Shown: positions 44,571 to 54,405 of the stretch, in pieces
Position numbering within the stretch: position 1 is the stretch's first letter
Layout of the letters: every line of letters begins with the position of its first letter
Assembly (NCBI RefSeq): GCF_002304225.1
Contig: NZ_NSLB01000001.1
Location: 434,001-498,000 of the forward strand
Direction of reading: 5' to 3'
DNA from: Pseudomonas sp. HAR-UPW-AIA-41
Lineage (GTDB): Bacteria; Pseudomonadota; Gammaproteobacteria; Pseudomonadales; Pseudomonadaceae
DNA length: 64,000 nt
Position numbers and translations under genes: made by a program
Notes under the pieces: model-generated
What the model was told of the DNA's origin: nothing
The model's input: only the letters and a program-made list of their open reading frames with translations
Databases searched by the model: none

Positions 44571-47357
44571 ATGCCCTGGATTCGTCAGTTATTTAGCCGT
44601 GAGTCGGTTCCGCCTGAGGTGCCCTTGCGCGTGTTGTTACTGGCGGTGGCGCTTGGCGGGTTACTGTTGACGCTCCTCCTGGCCAGCATCGTCTGGTGGC
44701 AACAGACACATCAGATGCAGGAGCGCTTCGAGCATCTGGCGCAGGAACGGCGCACGCTGATTGAAGAACAACTACTGCTGCAGCGGCGCAATCTGGAAAG
44801 CCTGGCCAGCTTCATGCAACTGAAGCCGAATGTCAGCCGCCAGCAGTTTTCTTCCTTCGTTCAGCCCTTTGTTCAGGATGCTCTGGCGTACTCATGGATA
44901 CCACGCGTCAGCGGTAGTCAGCGAGAGGCTCTTGAGCGCGAGGTGGCTGCTAGCGACTGGGCAGGCTTCCGCATTCTTGACCTGCAAGGCGATGGTCGTC
45001 TGCAACCAGCTGCTCCGCGCGAGTTCTATTACCCCTTGCTCTACAGCCAGTCGGCGCGACTGCCGAGCTTGCCTATTGGGCTTGACCTGTTGTCACAGCA
45101 GACTCGGCGTACAGCTCTGCTGGCTGCGGTCAATCAGGCTCAGGCTGTGGCTTCTGGTTTGTTACGTCCGGTTGGTGCCAGCCAGCAAGACACGGCGGCT
45201 GTAATCCTTTTCATGCCGGTGTTTCGCGAGGCGCGCCTGCCACCTGCGGCATTGCGGGCGCGCGAAGCTCTTGGCGTGGTTTCGGTGGTTATCAGTCTGT
45301 CGCAGGTGCTCGAAAGTCACAGTGAGCGTGGAGCGAAGCAACTTAGTCTCGAATTGACGTTAGAGCAGTCGGGGGAGCGGTTTTATCAATCGCGTCAGGC
45401 GGCTGATGGCCGACTGAAATGGGAGACTCAGTTGCGCCTCGGGTTGAGCGAGTACCGTTTGCTGATTCGTCCAACGGCTGCCTTTACCGCGACTAACCGC
45501 TCGCTGGCTTTCCTCTGGGTGGCATTAGCTGGTGCGCTGTTCAGTGTTCTGCTGGTGATGTTGCTCAGCCTGCTTCTGGGGCAGCGTCAGCGGGCATTGC
45601 GTTTGGTTGCAGAGCGTACCCAGGAGCTGCGCTGGAGTGAGGCTGAGCTGCGTCAGGCATCGGCGCGTCTTGGGCATGCTCTGGATGGTAGTGGCGATGG
45701 TATCTGGGACTGGACTCTGCACTCCGATGAACTGTTCTGCTCAGTAGCCTGGGCCAATATTCTTGGCATATCCGACAGTGAGCTACCGCGCACTCGCCAA
45801 GATTGGTTGTCGCGTGTGCACCCGCTGGATCGTGACGACATGCTCCGGGAGCTCAATGCCCATCTGCAGGGCGGTAGTGCCTTCTACAGGCATGAGCACC
45901 GCCTGCAGTCGGGGGCGGGCGAGTGGTTGTGGGTGCTCGATCGAGGCCGTGTGGTTGAACGGGATGAGCAAGGTCGGGCTCTGCGCATTATCGGCACCAT
46001 GACCGATATCAGTGTGCGTAAAAACGGGGAGTTGCAGCTGGCGCGAACCCTGGGTCAGCTACACGCGATTCTTGATTCGGCCACGCAGGTTGCAGTGATC
46101 GCCACGGATTTGAGCGGCGTCATCACGACCTTCAATGTGGGGGCTCAGCGCATGCTCGGTTATACCGCCGATGAGGTGGTGGGCCAGCACACGCCTCTGC
46201 TGTTTCACGATCGGCAGGAGGTGGCTGAGCGTGAGCAGCGACTCTGTGAGCATCTCGGGCGTCGTGTGCATGGCTTTGAGGCCTTGGTGGCGGGGGCTTT
46301 GGGTTTGCAGGACAGTGATGCTCGGGACTGGAGTTATCACTGTAAAAATGGACGCCGCCTTACGGTCAATCTGCTGGTCACGGCTATGCGGGACCCAGAT
46401 GGTGTGCCGCAGGGCTATCTGGGCGTGGCCATTGATGTCAGTGCCGAGCGCCAGGCCCGCGAGGCCTTGCTGGACCAGCAGGCGTTGCTTAATAAGCTCT
46501 CCGCTCAGGTTCCTGGCGTAATCTACCAGTATCTTCTGCGGCCTGATGGCAGCAGCTGTTTCCCTTGGTGTAGCGAAGGCGTACGGCAGATCTATGAGGT
46601 GGCGCCTGAGGACGTACGTGACGATGCTAGTGAGGTTTTCGGTCGCATTCTGCCCGAGGAGAAGGAAACGGTAAGTTTGAGTATCAGGCGTTCGGCTCAG
46701 CAGCTATCGCCCTGGTGTGAGGAGTTTCGTGTGCAGCTGCCGAGTCGTGGCCTGCGTTGGTTGCGTGGCGAGGCTTTGCCAGAGCGCTTGGCTGATGGCT
46801 CGGTTCTATGGCACGGCTACATCACCGACATCAGCGCCGGCAAGGCCATTGAGGAAGAACTTCGGCAGTTGGCGGTGACCGATCCCCTGACTGGTGTGTT
46901 CAATCGGCGCCATTTCCAGCTGCGCCTAGAGGAGCACTTACAGCTTGCACAGCGCATTGCCGCACCGCTCGCACTGATCATGCTGGATATCGACTATTTC
47001 AAACTGGTCAACGATACCCACGGGCATGATGTCGGTGACGAGGTGCTCAGAGAGCTGTGTCGTCGTTTGGGGCAACGCTTACGGCGCACGGATGTGCTTT
47101 GTCGCATCGGTGGTGAAGAGTTCGTCGTGATCTGTCCTGGCAGTCGGGGGGATCAGGCTCGTGATCTGGCCGAGAGTCTGTGGCAGGTGGTGCGTGAAAA
47201 ACCGTTCCCCATAGTCGGACAGGTGACAGCCAGTTTTGGGGTGGCCAGCTGGCAGGTGGCAGATGATGCCGACAGCTTGCTGCGCCGCGCCGATGAGGGC
47301 GTATATGCGGCCAAGCAGGCGGGGCGTGACCGGGTCATTCAGCTCGGTGCCGACTGA
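44571..47357 (+). CDS. Diguanylate cyclase with CHASE, PAS and GGDEF domains
   Basis: 928 residues. Helices at about 22-42 and 310-332 enclose a periplasmic CHASE-type sensor domain. Three PAS domains follow (about 370-485, 495-620 and 635-760). The C-terminal GGDEF domain begins DPLTGVFNRRHF and has the active site GGEEF. An inhibition site RRTD lies exactly five residues before it, so the enzyme is predicted active and product-inhibited. No EAL domain is present. It therefore makes cyclic di-GMP in response to an extracellular signal. The ATG at 44571 was chosen over 44541; neither ribosome site is strong. Codon use is slightly less biased than in rlmKL. It converges with dacB, the stops being 15 bases apart. 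Confidence 0.92.
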   Translation: MPWIRQLFSRESVPPEVPLRVLLLAVALGGLLLTLLLASIVWWQQTHQMQERFEHLAQERRTLIEEQLLLQRRNLESLASFMQLKPNVSRQQFSSFVQPFVQDALAYSWIPRVSGSQREALEREVAASDWAGFRILDLQGDGRLQPAAPREFYYPLLYSQSARLPSLPIGLDLLSQQTRRTALLAAVNQAQAVASGLLRPVGASQQDTAAVILFMPVFREARLPPAALRAREALGVVSVVISLSQVLESHSERGAKQLSLELTLEQSGERFYQSRQAADGRLKWETQLRLGLSEYRLLIRPTAAFTATNRSLAFLWVALAGALFSVLLVMLLSLLLGQRQRALRLVAERTQELRWSEAELRQASARLGHALDGSGDGIWDWTLHSDELFCSVAWANILGISDSELPRTRQDWLSRVHPLDRDDMLRELNAHLQGGSAFYRHEHRLQSGAGEWLWVLDRGRVVERDEQGRALRIIGTMTDISVRKNGELQLARTLGQLHAILDSATQVAVIATDLSGVITTFNVGAQRMLGYTADEVVGQHTPLLFHDRQEVAEREQRLCEHLGRRVHGFEALVAGALGLQDSDARDWSYHCKNGRRLTVNLLVTAMRDPDGVPQGYLGVAIDVSAERQAREALLDQQALLNKLSAQVPGVIYQYLLRPDGSSCFPWCSEGVRQIYEVAPEDVRDDASEVFGRILPEEKETVSLSIRRSAQQLSPWCEEFRVQLPSRGLRWLRGEALPERLADGSVLWHGYITDISAGKAIEEELRQLAVTDPLTGVFNRRHFQLRLEEHLQLAQRIAAPLALIMLDIDYFKLVNDTHGHDVGDEVLRELCRRLGQRLRRTDVLCRIGGEEFVVICPGSRGDQARDLAESLWQVVREKPFPIVGQVTASFGVASWQVADDADSLLRRADEGVYAAKQAGRDRVIQLGAD

Positions 47358-47372
47358 CCCGGAGGCATGCGG

Positions 47373-48818
47373 TCAGCGGCGTGCCGGCTGGTTGTACAGC
47401 GCCACCAAGGCCTGGTCGAGAATGGCCGAGGCACCCCATGGGCGTTTGTCGTTGAGAATGGCCACCACCGCCCAGGTATCGCCGTTGCGGTCGCGGGCAT
47501 AGCCGGCGATGGCGCGCACGGTGTTCAGCGTACCGGTCTTGATATGGGCCTGGCCCTGCAGCGCGGTGCGCTTGAGGCGCTTGCGCATGGTGCCGTCCAT
47601 GCCCACCAGTGGCATCGAGCTGATGAACTCGGCGGCGTAGGGACCGCGATAGGCCGCCTGCAGCATCATGGCCATTTCGCGGGCGCTGATGCGTTCGGCG
47701 CGCGACAGACCTGAACCGTTTTCCATCACCAGATGACTGGCCTGGATGCCCTTGCGTGCCAGCCAGTTGCGGATGACCCGCTGAGCGGCCCAGGCGTCGT
47801 CCTTGTCGGCTTTGTCGCGGTATTGCGCGCCGATGCTGAGGAACAGCTGGCGGGCCATGGTGTTGTTGCTGTACTTGTTGATGTCGCGAATGATCTCCAC
47901 GGTATCCGGGGAGAAGGCGCGTACCAGCAGTCGCGCGCCCTTGGGCAGGGTGCCTTCGCGGTCCTTGCCATTGATCGAACCGCCCAGTTCCTTCCAGATG
48001 GCGCGCACGGCACCGGCAGCATAGGCCGGGTGGTCGAGCACCGAGAGGTAGGTCTGGGCGCTGCAACCATCGGGAATTTTGCCGCTGACGGTGACCTTCA
48101 CGCTGCCGTCGGCCTGTGCCACCGGGCTGAAGCGCACGTCCGGCCAGCTCGGGCACTTGGCCGCCCGCTGCAGCTGGACCTTGTTGTCGAGCACGATGGT
48201 GGCAATCGGCGGCTCAACCGCGACATTGACCTTGCCACCCTCGGCGCGGGTGATGAAACGCACAGCCTTGAGGTTGACCAGCAGGGCGTCCGGACCGACC
48301 AGGAACGGCTTGTTGTCATCGCCTCCGTCGTCGTTGAAGGTTGGCAGCTGTGGCTGGTTGAAACGCGAGCGGTCGAGTACCAGGTCGCCGGTAATCTGGC
48401 GCACGCCATTGGCGCGCAGATCGCGCATCAGCAACCAGAGTTTCTCCATGTTCAGCTTCGGGTCGCCGCCACCCTTGAGGTAGAGGTTGCCGTGCAGCAC
48501 GCCGTCGCGCAGCTGGCCATCGGTGTAGAACTCGGTCTGCCATTGGTGGGTGGGGCCGAGGATGTCGAGGGCGGCGTAGGTGGTGACCAGTTTCATGGTC
48601 GACGCCGGGTTCATTGATACATCCGGGTTGACCAGGGTGGTGGTACCCGGGCCGGTCAGCGGCACCATCACCAGCGCCAGTGAGTTGGTGCTGATCTTGT
48701 TGGCCGCCAGGGCCTTGGCCACGCTGGGGGGCAGGGCATTGCTGACAGAGGGTGCGGCTTGGGCGGTCAGGGGCAGGAGTAGGGCGGCCAGAGCCAGATG
48801 ACGAAGTGAGGTAAACAT
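47373..48818 (-). CDS. dacB: D-alanyl-D-alanine carboxypeptidase/endopeptidase (PBP4)
   Basis: 481 residues with a signal peptide (1-21, TAQAAP). The three motifs of the S13 peptidase family are present: SxxK as STMK (residues 73-76), SxN in KYSNNTMAR, and KTG in HIKTGTLN near the C-terminus. The insertion between the first two motifs is the large one typical of PBP4. It trims and cleaves peptidoglycan cross-links in the periplasm. It reads toward the diguanylate cyclase. Confidence 0.95.
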   Translation of the reverse strand: MFTSLRHLALAALLLPLTAQAAPSVSNALPPSVAKALAANKISTNSLALVMVPLTGPGTTTLVNPDVSMNPASTMKLVTTYAALDILGPTHQWQTEFYTDGQLRDGVLHGNLYLKGGGDPKLNMEKLWLLMRDLRANGVRQITGDLVLDRSRFNQPQLPTFNDDGGDDNKPFLVGPDALLVNLKAVRFITRAEGGKVNVAVEPPIATIVLDNKVQLQRAAKCPSWPDVRFSPVAQADGSVKVTVSGKIPDGCSAQTYLSVLDHPAYAAGAVRAIWKELGGSINGKDREGTLPKGARLLVRAFSPDTVEIIRDINKYSNNTMARQLFLSIGAQYRDKADKDDAWAAQRVIRNWLARKGIQASHLVMENGSGLSRAERISAREMAMMLQAAYRGPYAAEFISSMPLVGMDGTMRKRLKRTALQGQAHIKTGTLNTVRAIAGYARDRNGDTWAVVAILNDKRPWGASAILDQALVALYNQPARR

Positions 48819-49013
48819 ACAGAAGCAACCCGATGACGATAGGCAAGATGAAGAGGTGAAAATGGCCTGGCAGTCGCTGGGCGAGTGCCTGCAGAACGCC
48901 GCGCATTATGCCCGAGTTGTCTCGTGCGTGCCCGTGGCTGCCGCGATTGCGCATAGGCGCCGACCCTGTGGGCTGCTAAAGTGGCGCCTCATTTCATTGT
49001 TGAGGATTCACCC

Positions 49014-49352
49014 ATGGCCACCCGTTCCCGCCGTCTGCGCAAAAAACTCTGTGTCGAGGAGTTCCAGGAGCTCGGTTTCGAACTGGCCTTCACCTTCGCC
49101 GACAGCCTGAGCGATGACGACTATGAGGCATTCTTCAATGCCTTCCTCGATCAGGTGGAAGATACTGGTCTGGTCTACTCCGGTTGCGACGAGTTCGGTT
49201 TCGTCTGCCTGGCCAAACGCGGCTCGGTCAGCGCCGAGCAGCGCCAGGCGCTGGATGCCTGGCTCAAGGGCCGTAAGGAACTGCAGAGCTACAGCATCGG
49301 CGAGCTGGTCGATGCCTGGTACCCTGACGTACCGGTCAATACTCAGGCCTGA
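49014..49352 (+). CDS. yggL: YggL family protein (DUF469)
   Basis: A 112-residue soluble protein with a very basic start (MATRSRRLRKKLCVEEFQE) and the conserved FELAFTFADSLSDDDYEAF and CDEFGFVC segments of YggL. YggL has been linked to the 50S ribosomal subunit; otherwise its role is poorly known. TGAGGAT precedes the ATG at 49014. The next gene starts two bases after its stop. Confidence 0.9.
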   Translation: MATRSRRLRKKLCVEEFQELGFELAFTFADSLSDDDYEAFFNAFLDQVEDTGLVYSGCDEFGFVCLAKRGSVSAEQRQALDAWLKGRKELQSYSIGELVDAWYPDVPVNTQA

Positions 49353-49354
49353 GT

Positions 49355-50026
49355 GTGCGCGATTACGCCTGGCTCTCCAGCTACTGCCTGAACCGCTTTG
49401 GCGGTGTGGCGGAGCTGGAGGCGCGTCTGCCGCAGCCGCGCAGTGCTGAAGCGCTGCGCGCGCTGGGCGATGATCGCTACCTGTCGCTGATTGCCCTGCG
49501 CGTGTTTCGCGCGGGGCTCAAGCACAGTCTGGTGGATGCCAAATGGCCGGCATTCGAGGAGGTGTTCTTCGCCTTCGATCCGCACAAGGTGGTGCTGATG
49601 GGCGCCGAGCACCTGGAGCGGCTGATGCAGGACAGTCGCCTGATCCGCCATCTGGGCAAGCTGAAAAGCGTGCCGTGCAATGCCCAGTTCATTCTCGATG
49701 TGGCCCGTGAGCGGGGCAGCTTCGGCCAACTGATTGCCGACTGGCCGAGCAGTGACATCGTCGGGCTGTGGAAATACCTCGCCAAAAACGGCAGCCAGCT
49801 CGGTGGCCTGTCGGCACCGCGGCTGTTGCGCATGATGGGCAAGGACACCTTTATTCCTACCGATGACCTGGTTGCCGCACTCAAGGCTCAGGGTATCGTC
49901 GACAAGGCCCCCACCAGCCAGAAAGAACTGGCTGCGGTGCAGGCCGCCTTCAATCAATGGCAGGCCGAGAGTGGCCGGCCGCTATGCCAGCTGTCGGTGA
50001 TGCTGGCGCATACCGTCAACCACTGA
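49355..50026 (+). CDS. DNA-3-methyladenine glycosylase I-like protein
   Basis: 223 residues starting with GTG at 49355, two bases after yggL. The helical fold resembles Tag-type glycosylases: YLSLIALRVFRAGLKHSLVDAKWPAFEEVFFAFDP recalls the Tag segment with the catalytic Glu and Trp, given here only in parts. The zinc-binding Cys and His residues of classical Tag are not obvious, so this is a divergent paralogue. Repair of alkylated adenine is possible but not certain. It continues directly into the sirtuin gene with a five-base gap. Confidence 0.72.
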   Translation: MRDYAWLSSYCLNRFGGVAELEARLPQPRSAEALRALGDDRYLSLIALRVFRAGLKHSLVDAKWPAFEEVFFAFDPHKVVLMGAEHLERLMQDSRLIRHLGKLKSVPCNAQFILDVARERGSFGQLIADWPSSDIVGLWKYLAKNGSQLGGLSAPRLLRMMGKDTFIPTDDLVAALKAQGIVDKAPTSQKELAAVQAAFNQWQAESGRPLCQLSVMLAHTVNH

Positions 50027-50031
50027 CCGCC

Positions 50032-50811
50032 ATGCCAACTTCACTGGCTGCGCAGATCGCCGAGGTGGCTGCCCGGCTGGCCAGTGCCCGGCGCATTCTG
50101 ATCATCACCGGGGCCGGTCTTTCCGCCGAGTCGGGCCTGCCGACCTACCGCGGCCTCGGTGGCCTGTATAACGGTCGCACGGCCGAGGGGCTGCCGATCG
50201 AGGTGGCGTTGTCCGGCGACATGCTGCGCGAGCGTCCGGAACTGTGCTGGAAGTACCTGGCCGAACTGGGGCGCGCCTGTCTGGCGGCTGAGCCCAATCC
50301 CGGGCACCGGGCACTGGCCGAGTTGCAGCGACGCAAGCCAGGTTGCTGGCTGCTGACGCAGAATATTGATGGCTACCATTTGGCCGCTGGCAGTCCGGCC
50401 GAGCGCCTGATTGAAATCCATGGCCAACTGGCGCCGCTGTACTGCCAGTCCTGCGGCCAAATGAGTGCCGAGCTGGCGGAGCATCTGCAGCGACCGCTGC
50501 CTCCCCGCTGTTCGCGCTGCGCCGGTATCCTGCGGCCTCCCGTGGTCCTGTTCGGTGAAATGCTTCCTGAGCAGGCCATCGACAGGCTTTACCACGAGCT
50601 GCGTGAGGGCTTTGATCTGGTCATGGCCATCGGCACCACGGCCAGCTTTCCGTATATCCGCGAACCGCTGCTGCGCACGCGGCAGAAGGGTGGTTTCACG
50701 GTGGAAATCAACCCGCAGGCCACGGAGCTGACCGCCTCGGTTGATCTCAGTTTGCGTTGCGGCGCTGGAGACGTTCTGCTGGAACTACTGAGTCACAGTT
50801 TGTCTGATTAA
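50032..50811 (+). CDS. Sir2 family NAD-dependent protein deacylase
   Basis: A 259-residue sirtuin. NAD-binding motif TGAGLSAESGLPTYRG, then TQNIDG, the catalytic His in IEIHGQLA, and a zinc ribbon with two CxxC pairs (CQSC and CSRC) and GEMLPEQ after it. It removes acyl groups from lysines using NAD. The ATG at 50032 was chosen because the frame upstream lies within the glycosylase-like gene. It is probably co-transcribed with yggL and the glycosylase-like gene. Confidence 0.92.
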   Translation: MPTSLAAQIAEVAARLASARRILIITGAGLSAESGLPTYRGLGGLYNGRTAEGLPIEVALSGDMLRERPELCWKYLAELGRACLAAEPNPGHRALAELQRRKPGCWLLTQNIDGYHLAAGSPAERLIEIHGQLAPLYCQSCGQMSAELAEHLQRPLPPRCSRCAGILRPPVVLFGEMLPEQAIDRLYHELREGFDLVMAIGTTASFPYIREPLLRTRQKGGFTVEINPQATELTASVDLSLRCGAGDVLLELLSHSLSD

Positions 50812-50877
50812 ATTTGCAAATCGATTTGATAGCCGGCATAGTCGCGTCCTTTATAAGAAATCGACACGGTTGTGCCC

Positions 50878-51489
50878 ATGCATATTCGCTTCGCACCCAT
50901 CGTGCCTATCGCACTGACATTGCTACTGACCGCCTGCGCCGGCTACGCCCCGCAGCAGTCGCTGACCCAGACTCAACCGCCGGTTGTGCAGACTTCGGTC
51001 GATGAACCGAGCACCGAGCAGATGGCTGAGCTGACGGACGATGAGTCCTACGAGCTGCCGTCCCTGGCCGACAGCATGCTGGCCCACGGCCTGTCCCTGG
51101 TGGGTACCCGTTACCGTCCGGGCGGCACCTCGGTGCAGAGCGGTTTTGACTGCAGCGGTTTTGTCGGCTTCCTGTACAAGCAGGAGCTGGGCATTCAGCT
51201 GCCGCGTTCGACCCGCGAAATGATTACTCTGGATGCGCCGAAGGTGGCACGCAGCGATCTGGAACCGGGCGACATCATCTTCTTCAACAACCGTGGCCGT
51301 GGCCGCGTGAGTCATGCCGGGATTTACCTGGGTGACAACCAGTTCATTCATTCTTCGAGCAGCCGCAGTGGCGGCGTACGCGTCGACAGTCTGGCCGACC
51401 GCTACTGGAACTCCAGCTACATGCTGGCCAAGCGTGTGCTCGACGAACATCAGTTGCCGGCCACCAGTGCCGGTCCGCAGCGCCGCTGA
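50878..51489 (+). CDS. NlpC/P60 family lipoprotein, first of a tandem pair
   Basis: 203 residues. It is a lipoprotein: basic start, hydrophobic stretch and lipobox LTAC-A near residue 20. The C-terminal NlpC/P60 domain (about 70-190) has the catalytic Cys in GFDCSGFVG and the His in VSHAGIYLG, then a third polar residue in FIHSSS. It would cut peptide cross-links of peptidoglycan (D,L-endopeptidase type). The ATG at 50878 was chosen over a GTG at 50872; no clear ribosome site. The next gene is a paralogue. Confidence 0.9.
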   Translation: MHIRFAPIVPIALTLLLTACAGYAPQQSLTQTQPPVVQTSVDEPSTEQMAELTDDESYELPSLADSMLAHGLSLVGTRYRPGGTSVQSGFDCSGFVGFLYKQELGIQLPRSTREMITLDAPKVARSDLEPGDIIFFNNRGRGRVSHAGIYLGDNQFIHSSSSRSGGVRVDSLADRYWNSSYMLAKRVLDEHQLPATSAGPQRR

Positions 51490-51561
51490 TTGCCTGCTCA
51501 GGCTTGCGCCGCTGTGGCGGCGCGGGCAGAGTAGGGCGGTCGCTTCAACGGACTGCCCGCC

Positions 51562-52065
51562 ATGCGCCTGACGGCACGCATCACTCTCCTCGCTTCGATC
51601 CTTCTGCTGGCCGCCTGCGCCGGTCGCTCTCCTGATCCCCAGCCCCTGCCGCCGCCTGTTGTGCAGTCCGGTGCGGCTGAGGACGTGCTGTTTCGTGCGC
51701 TGGGACTGGTCGGTACGCCTTATCGCTATGGCGGCAATACGCCGGACAGTGGTTTCGACTGCAGTGGCCTGATCGGTTTTGTCTACCGCGATGCGGCTGG
51801 CCTGCAGCTGCCGCGCTCGACCCGTGAGCTGATTCGCCTGCCAGTGCCGCCGGTGCCGCGTCAGGCGCTGTCGGCTGGTGATCTGGTGTTCTTCGCCACC
51901 AGTGGCGGCGGCCAGGTCAGTCATGCCGGCATCTATGTCGGCGAAGGTCGCTTCGTGCATGCGCCCAGTTCAGGCGGTACGGTACGGCTGGACAGTCTGT
52001 CCAGTCGCTACTGGCAGCAGACGTATCTCGATGCCCGTCGCGTGCTGGTGGCCGGCACGCACTGA
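51562..52065 (+). CDS. NlpC/P60 family lipoprotein, second of a tandem pair
   Basis: 167 residues. The lipobox LAAC-A is at about residue 19. The catalytic domain starts almost directly after a short Pro-rich linker and has GFDCSGLIG, VSHAGIYVG and FVHAPSS, so all catalytic positions agree with the preceding gene product. The linker is about 30 residues shorter than in the first paralogue. Both are likely peptidoglycan endopeptidases of the cell envelope. Confidence 0.9.
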   Translation: MRLTARITLLASILLLAACAGRSPDPQPLPPPVVQSGAAEDVLFRALGLVGTPYRYGGNTPDSGFDCSGLIGFVYRDAAGLQLPRSTRELIRLPVPPVPRQALSAGDLVFFATSGGGQVSHAGIYVGEGRFVHAPSSGGTVRLDSLSSRYWQQTYLDARRVLVAGTH

Positions 52066-52175
52066 TGGCTTGCCCTCTTCGGGCGACTGTTCAGTCATAC
52101 GCTGCGTGATGTGGCCCGCCAAGGCATAATTGCGCCCCTGCGGCGGAATCGCCCCGATCACGGACCCTTTGCGCC

Positions 52176-52832
52176 ATGAGTGCCGAACCTTTTTCCAGCA
52201 GCGAACGTGCGGCGGTCTACCGGGCCATTGCCGAGCGCCGCGATATGCGCCATTTCAGCCCAGGCGAGATCCCGGCCGAGCTGCTGCAGCGCCTGCTGAG
52301 TGCCGCCCATCAGGCGCCCAGTGTCGGCCTGATGCAGCCCTGGCGGTTTATCCGCATCACCCGCCCCGAGTTGCGCGTAGCCATTGCCGAACAGGTCGAG
52401 GCCGAGCGGTTGCTGACGGCCGAGGCGCTGGGTGAGCGCTCTGACGAGTTCATGCGGCTCAAGGTCGAAGGCATCCGTGATTGTGCCGAGTTGCTCGTGG
52501 CGGCCCTGATGGACGGGCGAGAGGCACATGTTTTCGGGCGTCGCACCTTGCCGGAAATGGATCTGGCCTCCTTGTCCTGTGCCATCCAGAATCTGTGGCT
52601 GGCTGCGCGTGCGGAAAATCTTGGCATGGGCTGGGTCTCGCTGTTCGATCCACAGGCGCTCGGCGAGCTGCTGGGCCTGCCGGCCGGGGCCAAGGCGGTG
52701 GCGATTCTGTGCCTGGGTCCCGTGACGGAGTTCTACCCGGCGCCGATGCTTGAACTGGAAGGCTGGGCCAGTGTCCGACCGCTTTCAGAGCTGCTCTACA
52801 GCGATCGCTGGGGCGCGGTGGCCGAGGAGTAG
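52176..52832 (+). CDS. bluB: 5,6-dimethylbenzimidazole synthase
   Basis: A 218-residue flavin-destroying enzyme that makes the lower ligand of cobalamin from FMN with oxygen. It has the nitroreductase-like fold and BluB features: AIAERRDMRHF at the start, HQAPSVGLMQPWRF, and GMGWVSLFDP at the C-terminal half. It is the first gene of a cobalamin operon; cobU follows two bases after its stop. No cobalamin riboswitch fits in the 110 bases upstream. Confidence 0.93.
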   Translation: MSAEPFSSSERAAVYRAIAERRDMRHFSPGEIPAELLQRLLSAAHQAPSVGLMQPWRFIRITRPELRVAIAEQVEAERLLTAEALGERSDEFMRLKVEGIRDCAELLVAALMDGREAHVFGRRTLPEMDLASLSCAIQNLWLAARAENLGMGWVSLFDPQALGELLGLPAGAKAVAILCLGPVTEFYPAPMLELEGWASVRPLSELLYSDRWGAVAEE

Positions 52833-52834
52833 TC

Positions 52835-53356
52835 ATGCGTGAACTGATTCTCGGCGGGGCTCGCTCCGGCAAGAGCCGACTGGCCGAACAGCAGGCCCTG
52901 GCCAGTGGTCTCGCCGTGACCTATATCGCCACCAGTCAGGCGCTGGACGCTGAAATGACTGCGCGAATTGCCCATCACCAGGCACGGCGACCGGCGGAGT
53001 GGGCGCTGTGTGAAGAACCGCTCGAACTGGCGCGGGTGCTGCGCGACAATGCCGCCGCCGATCGCTGCCTGCTGGTGGATTGCCTGACCCTGTGGCTGAC
53101 CAACCTCCTGATGCTGGATGACCCGCAGCGGTTGCAGCATGAGCGCGATGCGCTGCTGCAGGTGCTCGGTGAGTTGCCCGGGCGGATCATTCTGGTCAGC
53201 AACGAAACCGGTCTTGGCGTGGTGCCGCTGGGCGAGCTGACCCGGCGCTATGTCGATGAGGTTGGCTGGCTGCATCAGGCTCTGGCCAGCGCCTGTGACC
53301 GGGTGATTTTTACCGTGGCCGGTTTGCCGATGGTTCTCAAAGGAGAGGCGCTGTGA
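52835..53356 (+). CDS. cobU: Bifunctional adenosylcobinamide kinase / guanylyltransferase
   Basis: A 173-residue enzyme (CobP in Pseudomonas usage) that phosphorylates adenosylcobinamide and transfers GMP to it. P-loop GGARSGKS at residues 7-14, an RP-like linker region [19 protein letters not shown], and the C-terminal [10 protein letters not shown]. The length is typical. It overlaps cobT by four bases (GTGA). Confidence 0.95.
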   Translation: MRELILGGARSGKSRLAEQQALASGLAVTYIATSQALDAEMTARIAHHQARRPAEWALCEEPLELARVLRDNAAADRCLLVDCLTLWLTNLLMLDDPQRLQHERDALLQVLGELPGRIILVSNETGLGVVPLGELTRRYVDEVGWLHQALASACDRVIFTVAGLPMVLKGEAL

Positions 53357-54405
53357 GCAGCCCCTGGTGGCAACAACCCTGTCGTGCCCTCGATGCCCAT
53401 GCCGCGGCTGCGGCTGGCCGGCGTCAGGCCCAGTTGACCAAGCCGTGCGGCTCGCTGGGCCAGCTTGAGGGTATCAGCCTGCGCCTGGCTGCTCAGCAGG
53501 GCCGTGAGCGCCCGAGCCTTGAGCGTATCTGGATTGCCATCTTTGCCGGTGACCATGGCGTGGTTGCCGAGGGCGTCTCGGCCTATCCCCAGGCGGTCAC
53601 CGCGCAGATGCTCGGCAATTTCGTCGCCGGCGGTGCCGCGATCAGCGTGCTGGCGCGTGAGCTGGGCGCCCATCTGGAAGTGCACAACCTCGGTACCGTC
53701 GAGCCGCAACCGGCCATGGCCGGGGTCAGCCAGCACCAGCTGGCACCCGGCACGCGCAATTTAGCCTTGCAGCCGGCGATGACGGCAGAGCAGTGTCTGG
53801 CCGCGCTGGCCGTCGGCCGCGAAGTCGCCGAACGGGCCGCCGCCGAAGGCTGCCAACTGCTGATCGGCGGCGAGATGGGCATCGGCAACACCACGGCGGC
53901 CAGTGCCCTGGCCTGTGCCTTGCTCGATGCACCGCTGGACGAACTGATCGGCCGTGGCACCGGTCTGGACAGCCAGGGCCTGGCGCGCAAGACCCGGGTC
54001 ATCGAGCAGGCCCTGAGCCTGCATGCCGGCGAACGCACGCCGCTGGAATGGCTGCAACGGCTTGGTGGCCTGGAAATCGCCGCGCTTAGTGGTGCCTACA
54101 TCGCCTGCGCCCAGGCCGGTATCAGCGTGCTGGTCGATGGTTTTATCTGCAGCGTGGCGGCCCTGCTGGCCGTGCGCCTGAATCCCGGCGTGGCCGACTG
54201 GCTGCTGTTCAGCCACTGCGGCGCAGAACCCGGACACCGTCACGTGCTGCAGGCCCTGGATGGCCAGCCGCTGCTGCACCTGGGCCTGCGCCTGGGCGAG
54301 GGCAGCGGCGCGGCACTGGCACTTCCCCTGTTGCGCCTGGCCTGTGCTCTGCACGGGCAGATGGCGACTTTTTCCGAAGCTTCCGTTGAGGACCGTACTC
54401 CATGA
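53353..54405 (+). CDS. cobT: Nicotinate-nucleotide-dimethylbenzimidazole phosphoribosyltransferase
   Basis: A 350-residue enzyme that activates dimethylbenzimidazole, made by BluB, to alpha-ribazole phosphate. It has the [11 protein letters not shown] start, [18 protein letters not shown], and the catalytic Glu in the C-terminal FSEASV. It starts with GTG inside the cobU stop and overlaps cobC by four bases, so translation is coupled. Confidence 0.95.
   Translation: MSSPWWQQPCRALDAHAAAAAGRRQAQLTKPCGSLGQLEGISLRLAAQQGRERPSLERIWIAIFAGDHGVVAEGVSAYPQAVTAQMLGNFVAGGAAISVLARELGAHLEVHNLGTVEPQPAMAGVSQHQLAPGTRNLALQPAMTAEQCLAALAVGREVAERAAAEGCQLLIGGEMGIGNTTAASALACALLDAPLDELIGRGTGLDSQGLARKTRVIEQALSLHAGERTPLEWLQRLGGLEIAALSGAYIACAQAGISVLVDGFICSVAALLAVRLNPGVADWLLFSHCGAEPGHRHVLQALDGQPLLHLGLRLGEGSGAALALPLLRLACALHGQMATFSEASVEDRTP

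Noticed and set aside
50826..50857. Promoter TTGATA...TATAAG before the first NlpC/P60 gene
   Set aside because: The hexamers are plausible but 20 bases apart, too far for an ordinary sigma-70 promoter.
52066..52175. Cobalamin riboswitch before bluB
   Set aside because: The gap is only 110 bases and shows no B12-box-like sequence or suitable fold; a full riboswitch needs about 200 bases.
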